From Aridibacter famidurans (lineage in GTDB: Bacteria; Acidobacteriota; Blastocatellia; Pyrinomonadales; Pyrinomonadaceae): a DNA stretch of 36,201 nucleotides. Numbering within the stretch: the first letter of the stretch is position 1; every line of letters starts with the position of its first letter. Of the stretch, positions 9,011 through 17,115 are shown one piece after another. The DNA is taken from contig JAGFIQ010000100.1 of the NCBI GenBank assembly GCA_024103495.1, positions 1 to 36,201 of the forward strand, written 5' to 3'. The position numbers were made by a program, and so were the translations under genes. The notes below the pieces were generated by a model, which made no database searches, was not told where the DNA came from, and was given only the letters and a program-made list of their open reading frames with translations.

Positions 9011-9562
9011 TTAATTCTCGGAAGGTTTTTCGAGCGGACTGGTATCCGATGACTCCTTCGGTCCCAGATTGCGCGTAGTCGATTCAACGACGCTGTGAGG
9101 TACGACCTCCTCATCTCTTACTGCCCGTCCTGAGGAAGGCGAGACGTAGTCGGTCCGAATTTCGGGGAGCTCCTTGGTGTCGCGTTCCGAGAACGCCGAT
9201 CTTTCTTCAGCGCGAACCGTCGGAGCCTCCGGTCCGGAGCTCAACCTGACCATTTGTCCCACCCCGTAACCGATCAAAGGGAAAGCGAGGATGAGAAGTC
9301 CAAGTCCCGGCGTTGGCGAGCCGGTCGAATGGTCGAACCCAAGGATGAACCCCAGGATCAGCATTGCGACCCCAAGTGAGAACGCGATCAGCGCTTTCTC
9401 CCAGCCGGGTTTCCCCAACAAGCCCTTCGGCTTCCCTTCTTTCGAAACGACCAGCCGGCCTTCGAGCAAAGCCGCGACAGCTTCTATTTCAACCCCGCAC
9501 TTGCGGCAGTAGCGAACGCCGGAATCATTCTCGATTCCGCATTTTGGGCAGTAGATGTTCAT
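9011..9562 (-). CDS. Zinc-ribbon membrane protein of unknown role
   Basis: 183 residues from the ATG at 9562, which directly opens the zinc ribbon MNIYCPKCGIENDSGVRYCR. The four cysteines (5, 8, 19, 22) form a classic CxxC-x10-CxxC site. Two hydrophobic segments follow (about residues 55-75 and 82-102), then a charged, probably disordered tail of about 80 residues rich in Glu, Ser and Pro. This is the common layout of 'zinc-ribbon domain-containing' inner-membrane proteins in Acidobacteriota. The in-frame extension up to 9673 is not protein-like. It is probably the first gene of a two-gene unit with the TraB-like gene and is divergent from the SLC13-type permease. No function can be assigned. 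Confidence 0.8.
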   Translation of the reverse strand: MNIYCPKCGIENDSGVRYCRKCGVEIEAVAALLEGRLVVSKEGKPKGLLGKPGWEKALIAFSLGVAMLILGFILGFDHSTGSPTPGLGLLILAFPLIGYGVGQMVRLSSGPEAPTVRAEERSAFSERDTKELPEIRTDYVSPSSGRAVRDEEVVPHSVVESTTRNLGPKESSDTSPLEKPSEN

Positions 9563-9775
9563 TGGAGTTTCCGGCTTTGTCGGACGTGATGAAATACGGC
9601 CGGATCGATCCGGGAGTTCTCGGCAAAGTCTATCCCCGAAGGGCTGCGCCTGCAAGAAACACTTGGTGATCAAATGCCCGCGCTTCTTGAAATCGAAGGC
9701 GAATTTGTAGATATTGCATTGAGTTCACTCGTTCGAACCTTGCGTTTCCCGTTCGCATAAGCCGGGCAGACCCCA

Positions 9776-12118
9776 ATGACCCTTACGATCGCATTCCTCA
9801 TTTTTGTCCTCGCTGCGATGGTGTATCTCTTCCTGACGGAGAAACTGCCCATCGATCTCACTGCCTTCCTCGGACTTGTGGTCCTGATCTTTACGGGCTA
9901 CGTCACCGCCGACCAGGCTTTCACAGGCTTTGCATCTTCAGCTGTGATCACGATGCTGGCGATCTTTATCGTCAGCGCGGCGCTGATGAACTCGGGCGTG
10001 GCGGATGTCGCGGCCGCGTGGATCCACAAGCTGGTCGGAGATCGCGAACTCGCGTTGCTGGTAACGATCATGCTCACCGCCGGCGTGCTCTCTGCGTTTA
10101 TGAACAACATTGCGGCAACGGCCGTGATGATGCCCGCAGTCGCGAGCCTCGCGCGGCGATGCGGGATCTCGCCGACAAAGATCTTCATGCCGCTGTCGTT
10201 CGGCGCGATCCTCGGCGGCGGAACCACCCTGGTCGGTACGCCTCCCAACATTCTCGCGGGCGCGATGCTGGCCGACCGCGGGCTCGAACCGTTCAAACTC
10301 TTTGATTTCACTCCGCTCGGATTGACGATCCTGGCGCTGGGCGTGATCTACATGGTCACGATCGGCAGGAAGCTGCTTCCGGACCGCAAGATCCGCGAGG
10401 AAGACGCGGGCGCCGAACTCGCGGCGCTGTACAGGCTCGAAGAGGCTTTGTTCACGATCAGGATCCCCGAAGGTTCGCCGATCGAGGGCAAGTCGCTTGC
10501 CGAGACCGGAATAGGAAATGTGTTCGGAGCTCAGATCGTCTCCGTGATGCACAAAGGCAAGAAGTTACTCGCGCCGTCGGCGGATATCAAGCTGGAAGCG
10601 GGCGACGAGCTGCTCGTGAGCGGCGACAAGGAGCGGATCGGAGAGCTGATCGAGATCCAGGACATCGATGTCACCGACGCGACCGTCGGGCAGCTGGGCG
10701 ACCCGCAGGGCGGCGTCAGCGGGGTAAAGCTGAGGATCAACGAGGGTTCTGCGATCCTCGGAAAGACGCTTCGCGAGTCAGGATTCAGAGGCGGCCTTGG
10801 TATCGCGGTATTCGCGATCGAGCGCGGCGGCAAGAGGACCACCGGCAACATCCGCGACCTGCCGTTTAAGGAAGGCGACATTCTTTTCGGTATGGGAACT
10901 TCGGACAAGGTGGACGCAGTCGGCTCAAGAACGGACCTTTTCGAGGTCGAGGCAACCGGGGCCGCGGCGCTCGCAGAACTAAAGAACGAGCCCATCCTTC
11001 TCATACGTCTGTCCCGGGATTCACCGCTCGTCGGCCGAAGGATCGCGGGCAGTCATTTCTCGGAGCTGATGCGGATAATGATCATTGGAATACTGCGCGA
11101 CGGCGCCGTCCAGTGGTCGATCTCGCCCGACGAGGTCCTGCGCGCCGGCGACCATTTGTTCGTCAGCGGGGAGAAAGAGCGTCTGAGGGCACTGCTGAAG
11201 ATCGGCGATGTCGAGCTGGTTTCCGAGGTCTCTTCGCCCGGGCTGGTTTCCGAAGAAGTCGGAGTGCTTGAGGCCACGATCGCGCCGCGCTCGTCGCTCG
11301 ACGGGCGGACCCTGGCGGACGTGAAATTCCGGCAGTCGAAAGGAGTTCAGGTGCTCGCGGTCTGGCGCGACGGCAGGCCGATCAGGGACGATCTCGCTGA
11401 GATGGAACTGAGGGTCGGAGACGGGCTTCTGCTTCAGGGAAAGCACGGCGCGCTTGCCTCACTCGGGTCGGATGAAGACCTGGTCGTGCTATCGCCTCTG
11501 CTAGGCGAAGAGAGGGACCTGAGCAAGGCCCCTTATTCGATCGGCGCGCTTCTTCTGATGGTCGGCCTGGTCGTCGCAGGATACCAGCCGATCCACGTCG
11601 CGGCGTTCGCGGCCGCGACGCTCGTGATATTGACCGGAGCGCTCACGATGAAAGAGGCGTACAGGGTTATCGAATGGCGGGCGATCTTTCTTGTCGCGGC
11701 GGTCCTGCCCGTCGGGGCGGCGATGGAGAGCAGCGGAACGGCGACGCTGCTGGCGAACTGGGTGGTCGAGTACGGAGGCGGTCTCGGGCCGTACGCTGTG
11801 CTGGCGTCGCTCGTCGTGCTCTCGAGCCTTCTGAGCCAGGGCCTCGACGGGGCTCCGGCGGTCGTGCTTCTGACGCCGGTCGTGCTCTCAACTGCGACAG
11901 GGCTGAACATCTCTCCCTATCCGCTAATGATGGGCGTCGCGCTGGCGGCGTCGGCGGCGTTCATGACGCCTTTCAGCCACAAGGCAAACCTCCTAGTGAT
12001 GGGCGCCGGCGGGTACCGCTCGATGGACTACGTGAAGGCCGGCACGCCCCTGACGATCGTGATCCTGATCGCGCTGGTGCTTTTGGTGCCTGTGTTCTTT
12101 CCTTTTAATCCGGCGTAA
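9776..12118 (+). CDS. SLC13-type permease with four TrkA-C-like domains
   Basis: 780 residues. About six helices (residues 1-205) carry the hallmark motifs of DASS/ArsB-like carriers: LSAFMNNIAATAVMMP (the SNT-like signature region) and GTTLVGTPPNILAGAML. Then come four consecutive TrkA-C (RCK_C)-like domains at roughly 215-300, 315-395, 400-480 and 493-572. Each has the 'sp l.Gk.l.e......g..v..i.R.g....p.....l..GD.L...G' pattern. The second membrane half follows (about 580-780), with LSQGLDGAPAVVLLTPVVLS and FMTPFSHKANLLVMGAGG. SLC13 relatives move dicarboxylates, sulfate or similar anions with Na+. RCK_C domains probably sense a ligand. Two RCK_C copies are what I expect for this family; four is high. 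It stands alone, with repeats immediately downstream. Confidence 0.9.
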   Translation: MTLTIAFLIFVLAAMVYLFLTEKLPIDLTAFLGLVVLIFTGYVTADQAFTGFASSAVITMLAIFIVSAALMNSGVADVAAAWIHKLVGDRELALLVTIMLTAGVLSAFMNNIAATAVMMPAVASLARRCGISPTKIFMPLSFGAILGGGTTLVGTPPNILAGAMLADRGLEPFKLFDFTPLGLTILALGVIYMVTIGRKLLPDRKIREEDAGAELAALYRLEEALFTIRIPEGSPIEGKSLAETGIGNVFGAQIVSVMHKGKKLLAPSADIKLEAGDELLVSGDKERIGELIEIQDIDVTDATVGQLGDPQGGVSGVKLRINEGSAILGKTLRESGFRGGLGIAVFAIERGGKRTTGNIRDLPFKEGDILFGMGTSDKVDAVGSRTDLFEVEATGAAALAELKNEPILLIRLSRDSPLVGRRIAGSHFSELMRIMIIGILRDGAVQWSISPDEVLRAGDHLFVSGEKERLRALLKIGDVELVSEVSSPGLVSEEVGVLEATIAPRSSLDGRTLADVKFRQSKGVQVLAVWRDGRPIRDDLAEMELRVGDGLLLQGKHGALASLGSDEDLVVLSPLLGEERDLSKAPYSIGALLLMVGLVVAGYQPIHVAAFAAATLVILTGALTMKEAYRVIEWRAIFLVAAVLPVGAAMESSGTATLLANWVVEYGGGLGPYAVLASLVVLSSLLSQGLDGAPAVVLLTPVVLSTATGLNISPYPLMMGVALAASAAFMTPFSHKANLLVMGAGGYRSMDYVKAGTPLTIVILIALVLLVPVFFPFNPA

Positions 12119-12255
12119 GACGATTGAAACAGGGAAAAAGGGGATGAAGGAGATAGCGGCAGCCGAGAAGTCGCGTCTAAAGGTACTCCGGAGCATTCGC
12201 AACGGGCGATCGGAACCCGGAGCGCTCACGACGAGCATAACAGTGTAGGACAAAA

Positions 12256-12367
12256 AACAGGATAGACAGGATGATTAGGATCACTTGAACCGAACACTCG
12301 CGTTGGCTTGTACTCGGCAAAGTCGTCATCTGAAAACAGTGATCTTCTCGCTCCTGCCAATCCTGTT
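12256..12367. repeat. AACAGGAT-family inverted repeat, copy A
   Basis: The left arm begins AACAGGATAGACAGGATGAT and the right arm ends CCAATCCTGTT. The left arm stutters the word ACAGGAT. Copy B follows after 17 bases, and A's left arm pairs even better with B's right arm (both contain GATCACTyGAACCGAACACT), so the two can fold separately or as one 240-base hairpin. It lies between the SLC13-type gene and tRNA-Thr. Confidence 0.8.
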
Positions 12368-12384
12368 CTCTCTTCTTTTATTGA

Positions 12385-12495
12385 AACAGGATAGACAGGA
12401 CAAACAGGGTAGCTGATCCGAGTTCTCACGTTTCGGAGTACAGGTAAACGTCAGTGTTCGGTTCGAGTGATCTTAATAATCCTGTATATCCTGTT
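12385..12495. repeat. AACAGGAT-family inverted repeat, copy B
   Basis: The left arm is AACAGGATAGACAGGACAAA and the right arm ends AATCCTGTATATCCTGTT. The right arm, reversed, matches copy A's left arm over about 45 bases with few differences. The inner part (GATCCGAG... / ...TTCGAGTGATC) also matches other copies. Confidence 0.8.
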
Positions 12496-12530
12496 TCTTC
12501 TTGTCCCAGTTAACTCAAGATCTGCGAAAC

Positions 12531-12606
<76 letters not shown>

Positions 12607-12652
12607 TTGAGGTGTGCTTCGGACTACTTTTGGTGGGTCGAGCCGAACGTAA

Positions 12653-12682
12653 AATATACGGTCGGGGGGCAGGGGGTGTCAA
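12653..12682 (-). promoter_or_regulatory. Strong sigma-70 promoter of tRNA-Thr
   Basis: On the minus strand, a perfect TTGACA (12677-12682) and TATATT (12653-12658) are separated by 18 bases. The start would fall about 40 bases before the mature tRNA 5' end. Confidence 0.75.
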
Positions 12683-12739
12683 GAACGCGAAGCGAGGACT
12701 GAGGAATCGGAACCCGGAGCGCGAGCGACGGGCATGACC

Positions 12740-12910
12740 AGGACTGAGGACTGAGGACGGAGGACTGAGGACTGAGGACTGAGGACTGAGGACTGAGGAC
12801 TGAGGACTGAGGACTGAGGACTGAGGACTGAGGACTGAGGAGCGTGCCGGCCACTCGGACACGTGTCAAGCTCTTCCCTCAGTCCTCAGTCCTTTCATCT
12901 CAGTCCTCTC
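12740..12910. repeat. GGACTGA heptanucleotide tandem with inverted echo
   Basis: About 14 head-to-tail copies of the 7-base unit GGACTGA run from 12740 to 12841, with one variant unit (GGACGGA near 12755). A short single copy lies at 12694-12705. About 35 bases after the tandem, the reverse complement reappears (CCCTCAGTCCTCAGTCCT and CTCAGTCCTCTCAG, 12876-12910), so the tandem can fold back on it. The 7-base unit is not a multiple of three, so open frames through it are artefacts. It ends 80 bases before the ketosynthase start. Confidence 0.9.
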
Positions 12911-12991
12911 AGACCTCGAGGGACCGGGGACGTGTGCATTACGCTTCCCGCGCTCTCGTCCGGATGATATTCTCGAATCTCCACACGCAAT

Positions 12992-14269
12992 ATGTTCAAA
13001 GAGCTGAAGCCGCCGAGGCGGGTAGTCATCACGGGTTTCGGATGTGTCACGCCGATCGGCATCGGCCGCGATGCGTTCTGGAACGGGCTGCGCTCAGGCC
13101 GAAGCGGCGTCCGCAAGATCGAATCTTTCGACATATCGGATTCCGCCGTGAAGATCGCCGCCGAGATCCCGGAGTTCGACTGGCAGGCCCAGCTGGATCC
13201 GAAGGACTACAAACACGTTTCCAGGATCGTTCCGCTCGCCCTTGCCGCGGCCCGGCAAGCGGTCGCCGACTCGGGCATCGTCCCGGAGGAACTAAAGCCC
13301 GAACAACGACAAGCGTTCGGCGTCGTGCTCGGAACCGGAGGCGGCGGGCTTGAGTTCACGGAACGTCAGTACCGGCACTGGTTCGGAGGAACCGAGAAAC
13401 AAGCCTCGATCTACACAATCCCTTCTTCAACCCACGGCGGGCTCTCAAGCGAGCTCTCGATGTTGTTTAGCCTGAACGGTCTCTCACACGTCGTCTCTAC
13501 CGGATGCACAAGCTCGACCGACGCGATCGCGTATGCCGCTCAGCACATCGCGCTTGGAAAACAGGACACGATGCTCGCGGGCGGGGTCGATGCCCCGATC
13601 GCCCGCGGCATTCTCGAGGCGTTCAACGTGATGACCGTGCTTACAAGGTCGTGGAACGACGAGCCGGAACGGGCATCGAGGCCTTTTTCGAAAGACCGTT
13701 CCGGGATCGTACTCGGCGAGGGTTCCTGGATCTACCTTCTGGAAACGCTCGAATCGGCGAAGGAAAGAGGCGCGCGGATCTATGCCGAAGTGGCCGGTTA
13801 CGGTGCCACTTGCGATGCGTATCATCGCGTGAGGCTCGAGGAGAACGCCGTCGAACCGGCCCGCGCGATGTCGCTTGCGATGGCCGATGCCGGGATAGAG
13901 CCGGAAGAGGTAGACTACGTGAACCTGCACGGAACGTCGACGCAGCTGAACGACCGGATCGAAACGCGTGCGGTGAAGAATGCCTTCGGAGACCACGCGA
14001 ACGCGCTTCGCATGTCGGCCACAAAATCGCAGGTCGGACACCCGCAGGGAGCGAGCGGCTCGGCGGGGATCGGCGCGGCATTGCTCGCGCTTCGCGACGG
14101 CACGATCGCCCCGACCATCAACCTGGACGTGTCCGACGAGGAATGCGATCTGGACTACACGCCGAACGAGGCCGCGAACGGTATCGACATCGACGTCGCG
14201 CTCTGCAACTGCATAGGCTTCGGATCGAAGAACTCGGCTCTCGTGCTCAAGCGCTCCGCAAGAGCCTGA
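12992..14269 (+). CDS. Beta-ketoacyl synthase, FabF / type II PKS KS-alpha-like
   Basis: 425 residues, the normal length for a stand-alone ketosynthase. It opens with RRVVITGFGCVTPIG. The catalytic triad is complete: Cys172 in VSTGCTSSTDAI, His313 in NLHGTSTQLND and His350 in KSQVGHPQGASG. The nucleophile motif TGCTS (rather than the TACAS of FabF), together with ASRPFSKDRSGIVLGEG, AEVAGYGATCDAYH and SDEECDLDYTP, resembles the KS-alpha subunit of aromatic type II polyketide synthases more than housekeeping FabF. It would condense malonyl-ACP with an acyl-enzyme in the cytoplasm. No chain-length factor, ACP or malonyltransferase lies within the window, so it could act with a remote set or in lipid synthesis. 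No good SD precedes the ATG. A Tat-exported protein follows after 77 bases. Confidence 0.9.
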   Translation: MFKELKPPRRVVITGFGCVTPIGIGRDAFWNGLRSGRSGVRKIESFDISDSAVKIAAEIPEFDWQAQLDPKDYKHVSRIVPLALAAARQAVADSGIVPEELKPEQRQAFGVVLGTGGGGLEFTERQYRHWFGGTEKQASIYTIPSSTHGGLSSELSMLFSLNGLSHVVSTGCTSSTDAIAYAAQHIALGKQDTMLAGGVDAPIARGILEAFNVMTVLTRSWNDEPERASRPFSKDRSGIVLGEGSWIYLLETLESAKERGARIYAEVAGYGATCDAYHRVRLEENAVEPARAMSLAMADAGIEPEEVDYVNLHGTSTQLNDRIETRAVKNAFGDHANALRMSATKSQVGHPQGASGSAGIGAALLALRDGTIAPTINLDVSDEECDLDYTPNEAANGIDIDVALCNCIGFGSKNSALVLKRSARA

Positions 14270-14346
14270 AAGCAGACGACGTCAGCGACATAGCCTTCAT
14301 CGCAGCTGCCGACGGAAAGTCCACAAAATACTGGAGAAGAACGGGC

Positions 14347-15141
14347 ATGAAAAGAAGAGACTTCCTTTCGATACTGGGAGCCGGAGCGATCGGAGCCGGC
14401 ACGGCAGGACAACTGTTTTCCGCGAGCCTTTCACGGCCCGCGGCGGCGTTCTCCGAACCGAAATCCACTCACACGTGGCTTGCAAGCCCAGAACCAGATA
14501 TTTACGCGTACGACGTCGACGTCAGGATCAACCGGTTCCCGAACAGCCCTGACCGGAAGTGGCTTTATTACTTCGCGCTGCAGGTGAATTTCACCGACCA
14601 CGACGAATGGTCGCACGGCGGGCTGCAATGGGCAGGCGTCGAGGAATTCAAGAACAGCGGCAACAAAGGGATCAACTGGGGCGGCGGTTCCGACTGGGCC
14701 GGATACGGAGGGATCGGAAGGACCAACACGCCGTTCATTTGGAGTACAGGCAAATGGTACCGGTACAGATGCTGGCGGCTCGATCCGAAAGACGGTCTTT
14801 GGCGATGGCTCTTCGCCTTGCAGGACTATGAAACGGGAAAGGACGGTCAGTACGGGACCGTCGTCACCAAGTCGAAATATATAAAGTCCGCTGTCGTGTG
14901 GATGGAGACAGGGTACGGCGTGAAATGTGATACGGAACGCGCCGAAGTTGAATGGCGAAATCCCGTTTACCGGACCCCGGCGGGGATCTTCAAGCCGGTA
15001 GCGGGAACAACAAGCTACAACGGTACCTGTGAGGGAAGCGAGAGCACCGACCAAGGGCTGATCGCGAAGGACCCCTTGCGGTGGTTCCAGGCGACCAACT
15101 CCAGAAGAACCGTGGCCCCGGGCAAAAAGCTCTGGGGCTGA
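14347..15141 (+). CDS. Tat-exported protein of unknown function
   Basis: 264 residues from the ATG at 14347, preceded by GGAGAAG. The frame is open far upstream, but that part is the shadow of the ketosynthase. The N-terminus MKRRDFLSILGAGAIGAG is a textbook twin-arginine signal (RRDFL), with cleavage likely near PAAAFS. The mature part is rich in Trp, Tyr and Gly (GGLQWAGVEEFKNSGNKG; WSTGKWYRYRCWRLDPKDG; VEWRNPVYRTPAG). It looks like a beta-sandwich, and the Gly-Leu-Gln-Trp / lWs.G.wY.y.. order recalls DUF3472-type or lectin-like domains. That is only a resemblance. Tat export suggests folding or cofactor binding before secretion. It is probably co-transcribed with the ketosynthase. Confidence 0.75.
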   Translation: MKRRDFLSILGAGAIGAGTAGQLFSASLSRPAAAFSEPKSTHTWLASPEPDIYAYDVDVRINRFPNSPDRKWLYYFALQVNFTDHDEWSHGGLQWAGVEEFKNSGNKGINWGGGSDWAGYGGIGRTNTPFIWSTGKWYRYRCWRLDPKDGLWRWLFALQDYETGKDGQYGTVVTKSKYIKSAVVWMETGYGVKCDTERAEVEWRNPVYRTPAGIFKPVAGTTSYNGTCEGSESTDQGLIAKDPLRWFQATNSRRTVAPGKKLWG

Positions 15142-15147
15142 GATCGT

Positions 15148-15411
15148 AAATGGTGAATCGTCATTCGTGAATTGAGAATTGATGATGGAGAATGGAGAAT
15201 TCTGGATCGTGAATCCTTAATTTGTAAATCGGAAATTGTAAACAGAAACCCGGGCCAATGGGTTTCCTGTTTGTTCGCTTTTGTTCGCTGAAGCACTTAC
15301 AGCACGGGCCCTGTGTTCATTCTCACTGATTCTTCGTCGCCGCCTCCGGGTTTCCATTCACAATTCTCAATTCTCAATTCACGATTCACCATTCACCATT
15401 CACCATTCACT
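15148..15411. repeat. GAATT-family inverted repeat upstream of threonine synthase
   Basis: The left arm (15148-15242) stutters GTGAATTGAGAATTG, GGAGAATGGAGAATT and similar words. The right arm (15354-15411) is the reverse: ACAATTCTCAATTCTCAATT, then ATTCACCATTCACCATTCAC. The right arm ends only five bases before the ATG of threonine synthase. The loop contains the candidate terminator at 15242-15270. Confidence 0.8.
15242..15270 (+). terminator. Probable terminator after the Tat-exported protein gene
   Basis: A 7-bp stem GAAACCC / GGGTTTC with an 8-base loop can be extended by ACA/TGT past a bulge. It is followed by a T-rich stretch (TTGTTCGCTTTT). It lies about 100 bases after the stop, inside the GAATT-type repeat element. 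Confidence 0.45.
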
Positions 15412-15415
15412 ACAA

Positions 15416-16579
15416 ATGAACGTCACACACCTTCATTGCTCGAAATGCGGGTCGCACTATCCCGCGAACCGTCTGATCAATCTTTGCGAATGCGGGAAGC
15501 CGCTTCTGGTCGCATATGACCTCGACGCCGCGAGGCTGAGCCTGACAAAGGACGCGCTCCACAATCGCATTCCGAACCTCTGGCGTTACGAGGAGGTTCT
15601 TCCGCTTGCCGATCAGCACAACAGGATCACACTCGGCGAGGGTTTCACGCCGCTTCATCACGCGAAAAGGCTGGGCGAGGCGCTCGCGATCCCATACCTG
15701 TACATCAAGGACGAGTCGATGAATCCGACGCAAAGCTTCAAGGCGCGCGGAATGACGATGGCGGTGTCGATGGCGTACGAACTCGGCGTGAAGAAGACCG
15801 CAGTGCCGTCGGCAGGGAACGCCGCCGGAGCGCTTTCAGCTTACGCGGCGCTCGCCGGTATGGAAGCGCACATTTTTGTCCCTTCCGACACGCCCAGCGC
15901 GAACGTCGTCGAGTGCCAGTCGCTGGGCGCGCACGTCACACTTGTGGACGGCCTGATCACGGATTGCGGGAAGATCGTCGCGGAAAGAAAAGAAAAGGAA
16001 GGCTGGTTTGATGTCTCGACGCTGAAAGAACCGTACCGGATCGAGGGCAAGAAAACGATGGGCTACGAACTCGCCGAGCAGATGCAATGGGAATTGCCCG
16101 ACGTGATCTTCTACCCGACCGGCGGCGGCACGGGGCTGATCGGGATGTGGAAGGCGTTCGACGAGATGGAAGAGCTTGGGTTTATTGGCTCGTTCCGGCC
16201 GCGAATGGTCGCGGTCCAGTCATCAGGGTGCGCGCCGATCGTCGAAGCGTTCCACGAGGGACTTGAATCTGGCGCGGAGATCCGGAACGCCCACACCGTT
16301 GCGTCGGGACTTCGCGTACCGAAAGCGATCGGCGACTTCATCATCCTCGACATACTCAGAAAGTCGGGAGGGACGGCGGTGGCCGTCAGCGATACGGAAC
16401 TTGTGGAGGACGCCCGGGTGATCGGCGCTTACGAAGGCATCTTCGCCGCGCCTGAAGGTGGCGCTCTGCTGACGGCGCTCAAGAAACTGGTTTCCGCGGG
16501 CGAGGTGAAACCGGACGAGCGGATAGTGCTGTTCAACACCGGCTCGGGGATCAAGTATCTTGAGGCCTTCAAGGGCTGA
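15416..16579 (+). CDS. thrC: Threonine synthase
   Basis: 387 residues. PLP enzyme converting O-phosphohomoserine to threonine in the cytoplasm. The N-terminus carries a small rubredoxin-like zinc ribbon (Cys8, Cys11, Cys24, Cys26). The PLP lysine is Lys109 in PTQSFKARGM. The phosphate-binding loop is PTGGGTGLIGMWKAF. AVPSAGNAAGALSAYAA and GIFAAPEGGALLTAL are the expected substrate and C-terminal motifs. Length fits the short bacterial and archaeal type. An open frame continues 45 residues further upstream, but that stretch is translated repeat (HNSQFSIHDSPFTIHHS), so the start at the ATG before NVTHLHCSKCG is preferred. There is no Shine-Dalgarno sequence: the repeat occupies that place. No other threonine pathway gene is adjacent. 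Confidence 0.93.
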   Translation: MNVTHLHCSKCGSHYPANRLINLCECGKPLLVAYDLDAARLSLTKDALHNRIPNLWRYEEVLPLADQHNRITLGEGFTPLHHAKRLGEALAIPYLYIKDESMNPTQSFKARGMTMAVSMAYELGVKKTAVPSAGNAAGALSAYAALAGMEAHIFVPSDTPSANVVECQSLGAHVTLVDGLITDCGKIVAERKEKEGWFDVSTLKEPYRIEGKKTMGYELAEQMQWELPDVIFYPTGGGTGLIGMWKAFDEMEELGFIGSFRPRMVAVQSSGCAPIVEAFHEGLESGAEIRNAHTVASGLRVPKAIGDFIILDILRKSGGTAVAVSDTELVEDARVIGAYEGIFAAPEGGALLTALKKLVSAGEVKPDERIVLFNTGSGIKYLEAFKG

Positions 16580-16582
16580 GCT

Positions 16583-17095
16583 TCTTTGCGGCACTTGGCG
16601 GCTTGGCGGGAGGGTCTTCTCAACGCATCGAATCGCCAATCGGGAGGTTGACAACGGAGGTCACAGAGGAGAACTTTGTCTTCATTGCGGCACTTTGCGG
16701 CGTGGCGGGCGGGTCTTCTCAACGCATCGAATCGCCGATCGGGAGGTTAACCACGGAGGTCACTGAGGTTCGCGCAGAGGACGCCAAGGCATTTTCTTCT
16801 TCTTTGCGGGTCTTTGCGGCGTGGCGTCTTGGCGAGAGTCTTTTGTCTTCCTCCGTGCCCTCCGTGTAAACCTCTGTGTCCTCTGTGATTGACTTTCCAG
16901 TTAGCGATTCGACGCGTTAAGAAGAACTTCCCGCAAAGTTGCCAAGACGCCAAGACCCGCAAAGAAGAAGAGAATGCCTCGGTGCCCTCCGTGTAAACCT
17001 CGGCGTCCTCTGTGGTTAGGTTTCCAGTCTGCAATTCGATGCGTTAAGAAGAACCTCTCGCAAAGACGCCAAGCCGCAAAGTACCGCAAAGAGAT
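16583..17095. repeat. CACAGAGG / GCAAAGACG-family nested inverted repeat
   Basis: Two direct copies with a 99-base period share GTCTTCTCAACGCATCGAAT (16614 and 16713) and are each followed by ACGGAGGTCAC-type words. The reverse complement of the unit appears twice on the other side (CGATTCGACGCGTTAAGAAG near 16906, and AATTCGATGCGTTAAGAAGA near 17033). The centre repeats GCGGGTCTTTGCGGCGTGGC and CCTCCGTGCCCTCCGTG-type words. The whole is a 510-base palindrome-like arrangement of two forward and two reversed units. It fills the gap between the convergent threonine synthase and DDAH-like genes. Confidence 0.85.
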
Positions 17096-17115
17096 CCCGT
17101 CCGAGACCGCCCTTT

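Noticed and set aside
12144..12248. Small 34-residue open frame after the SLC13-type gene
   Set aside because: No ribosome binding site, and part of it is a phrase (GGAACCCGGAGCG) that recurs in other gaps.
12740..12910. Possible CRISPR array
   Set aside because: Units are only 7 bases and contiguous, without spacers, and no cas gene is present.
13504..14346. Upstream extension of the Tat-protein frame
   Set aside because: It is the shadow of the ketosynthase in another frame. The real start at 14347 has an SD and a twin-arginine signal.
16603..16869. Open frames with repeated GGSSQRIESPIGRLTTEV
   Set aside because: Translations of the 99-base repeat units; no RBS and no relation to a protein family.
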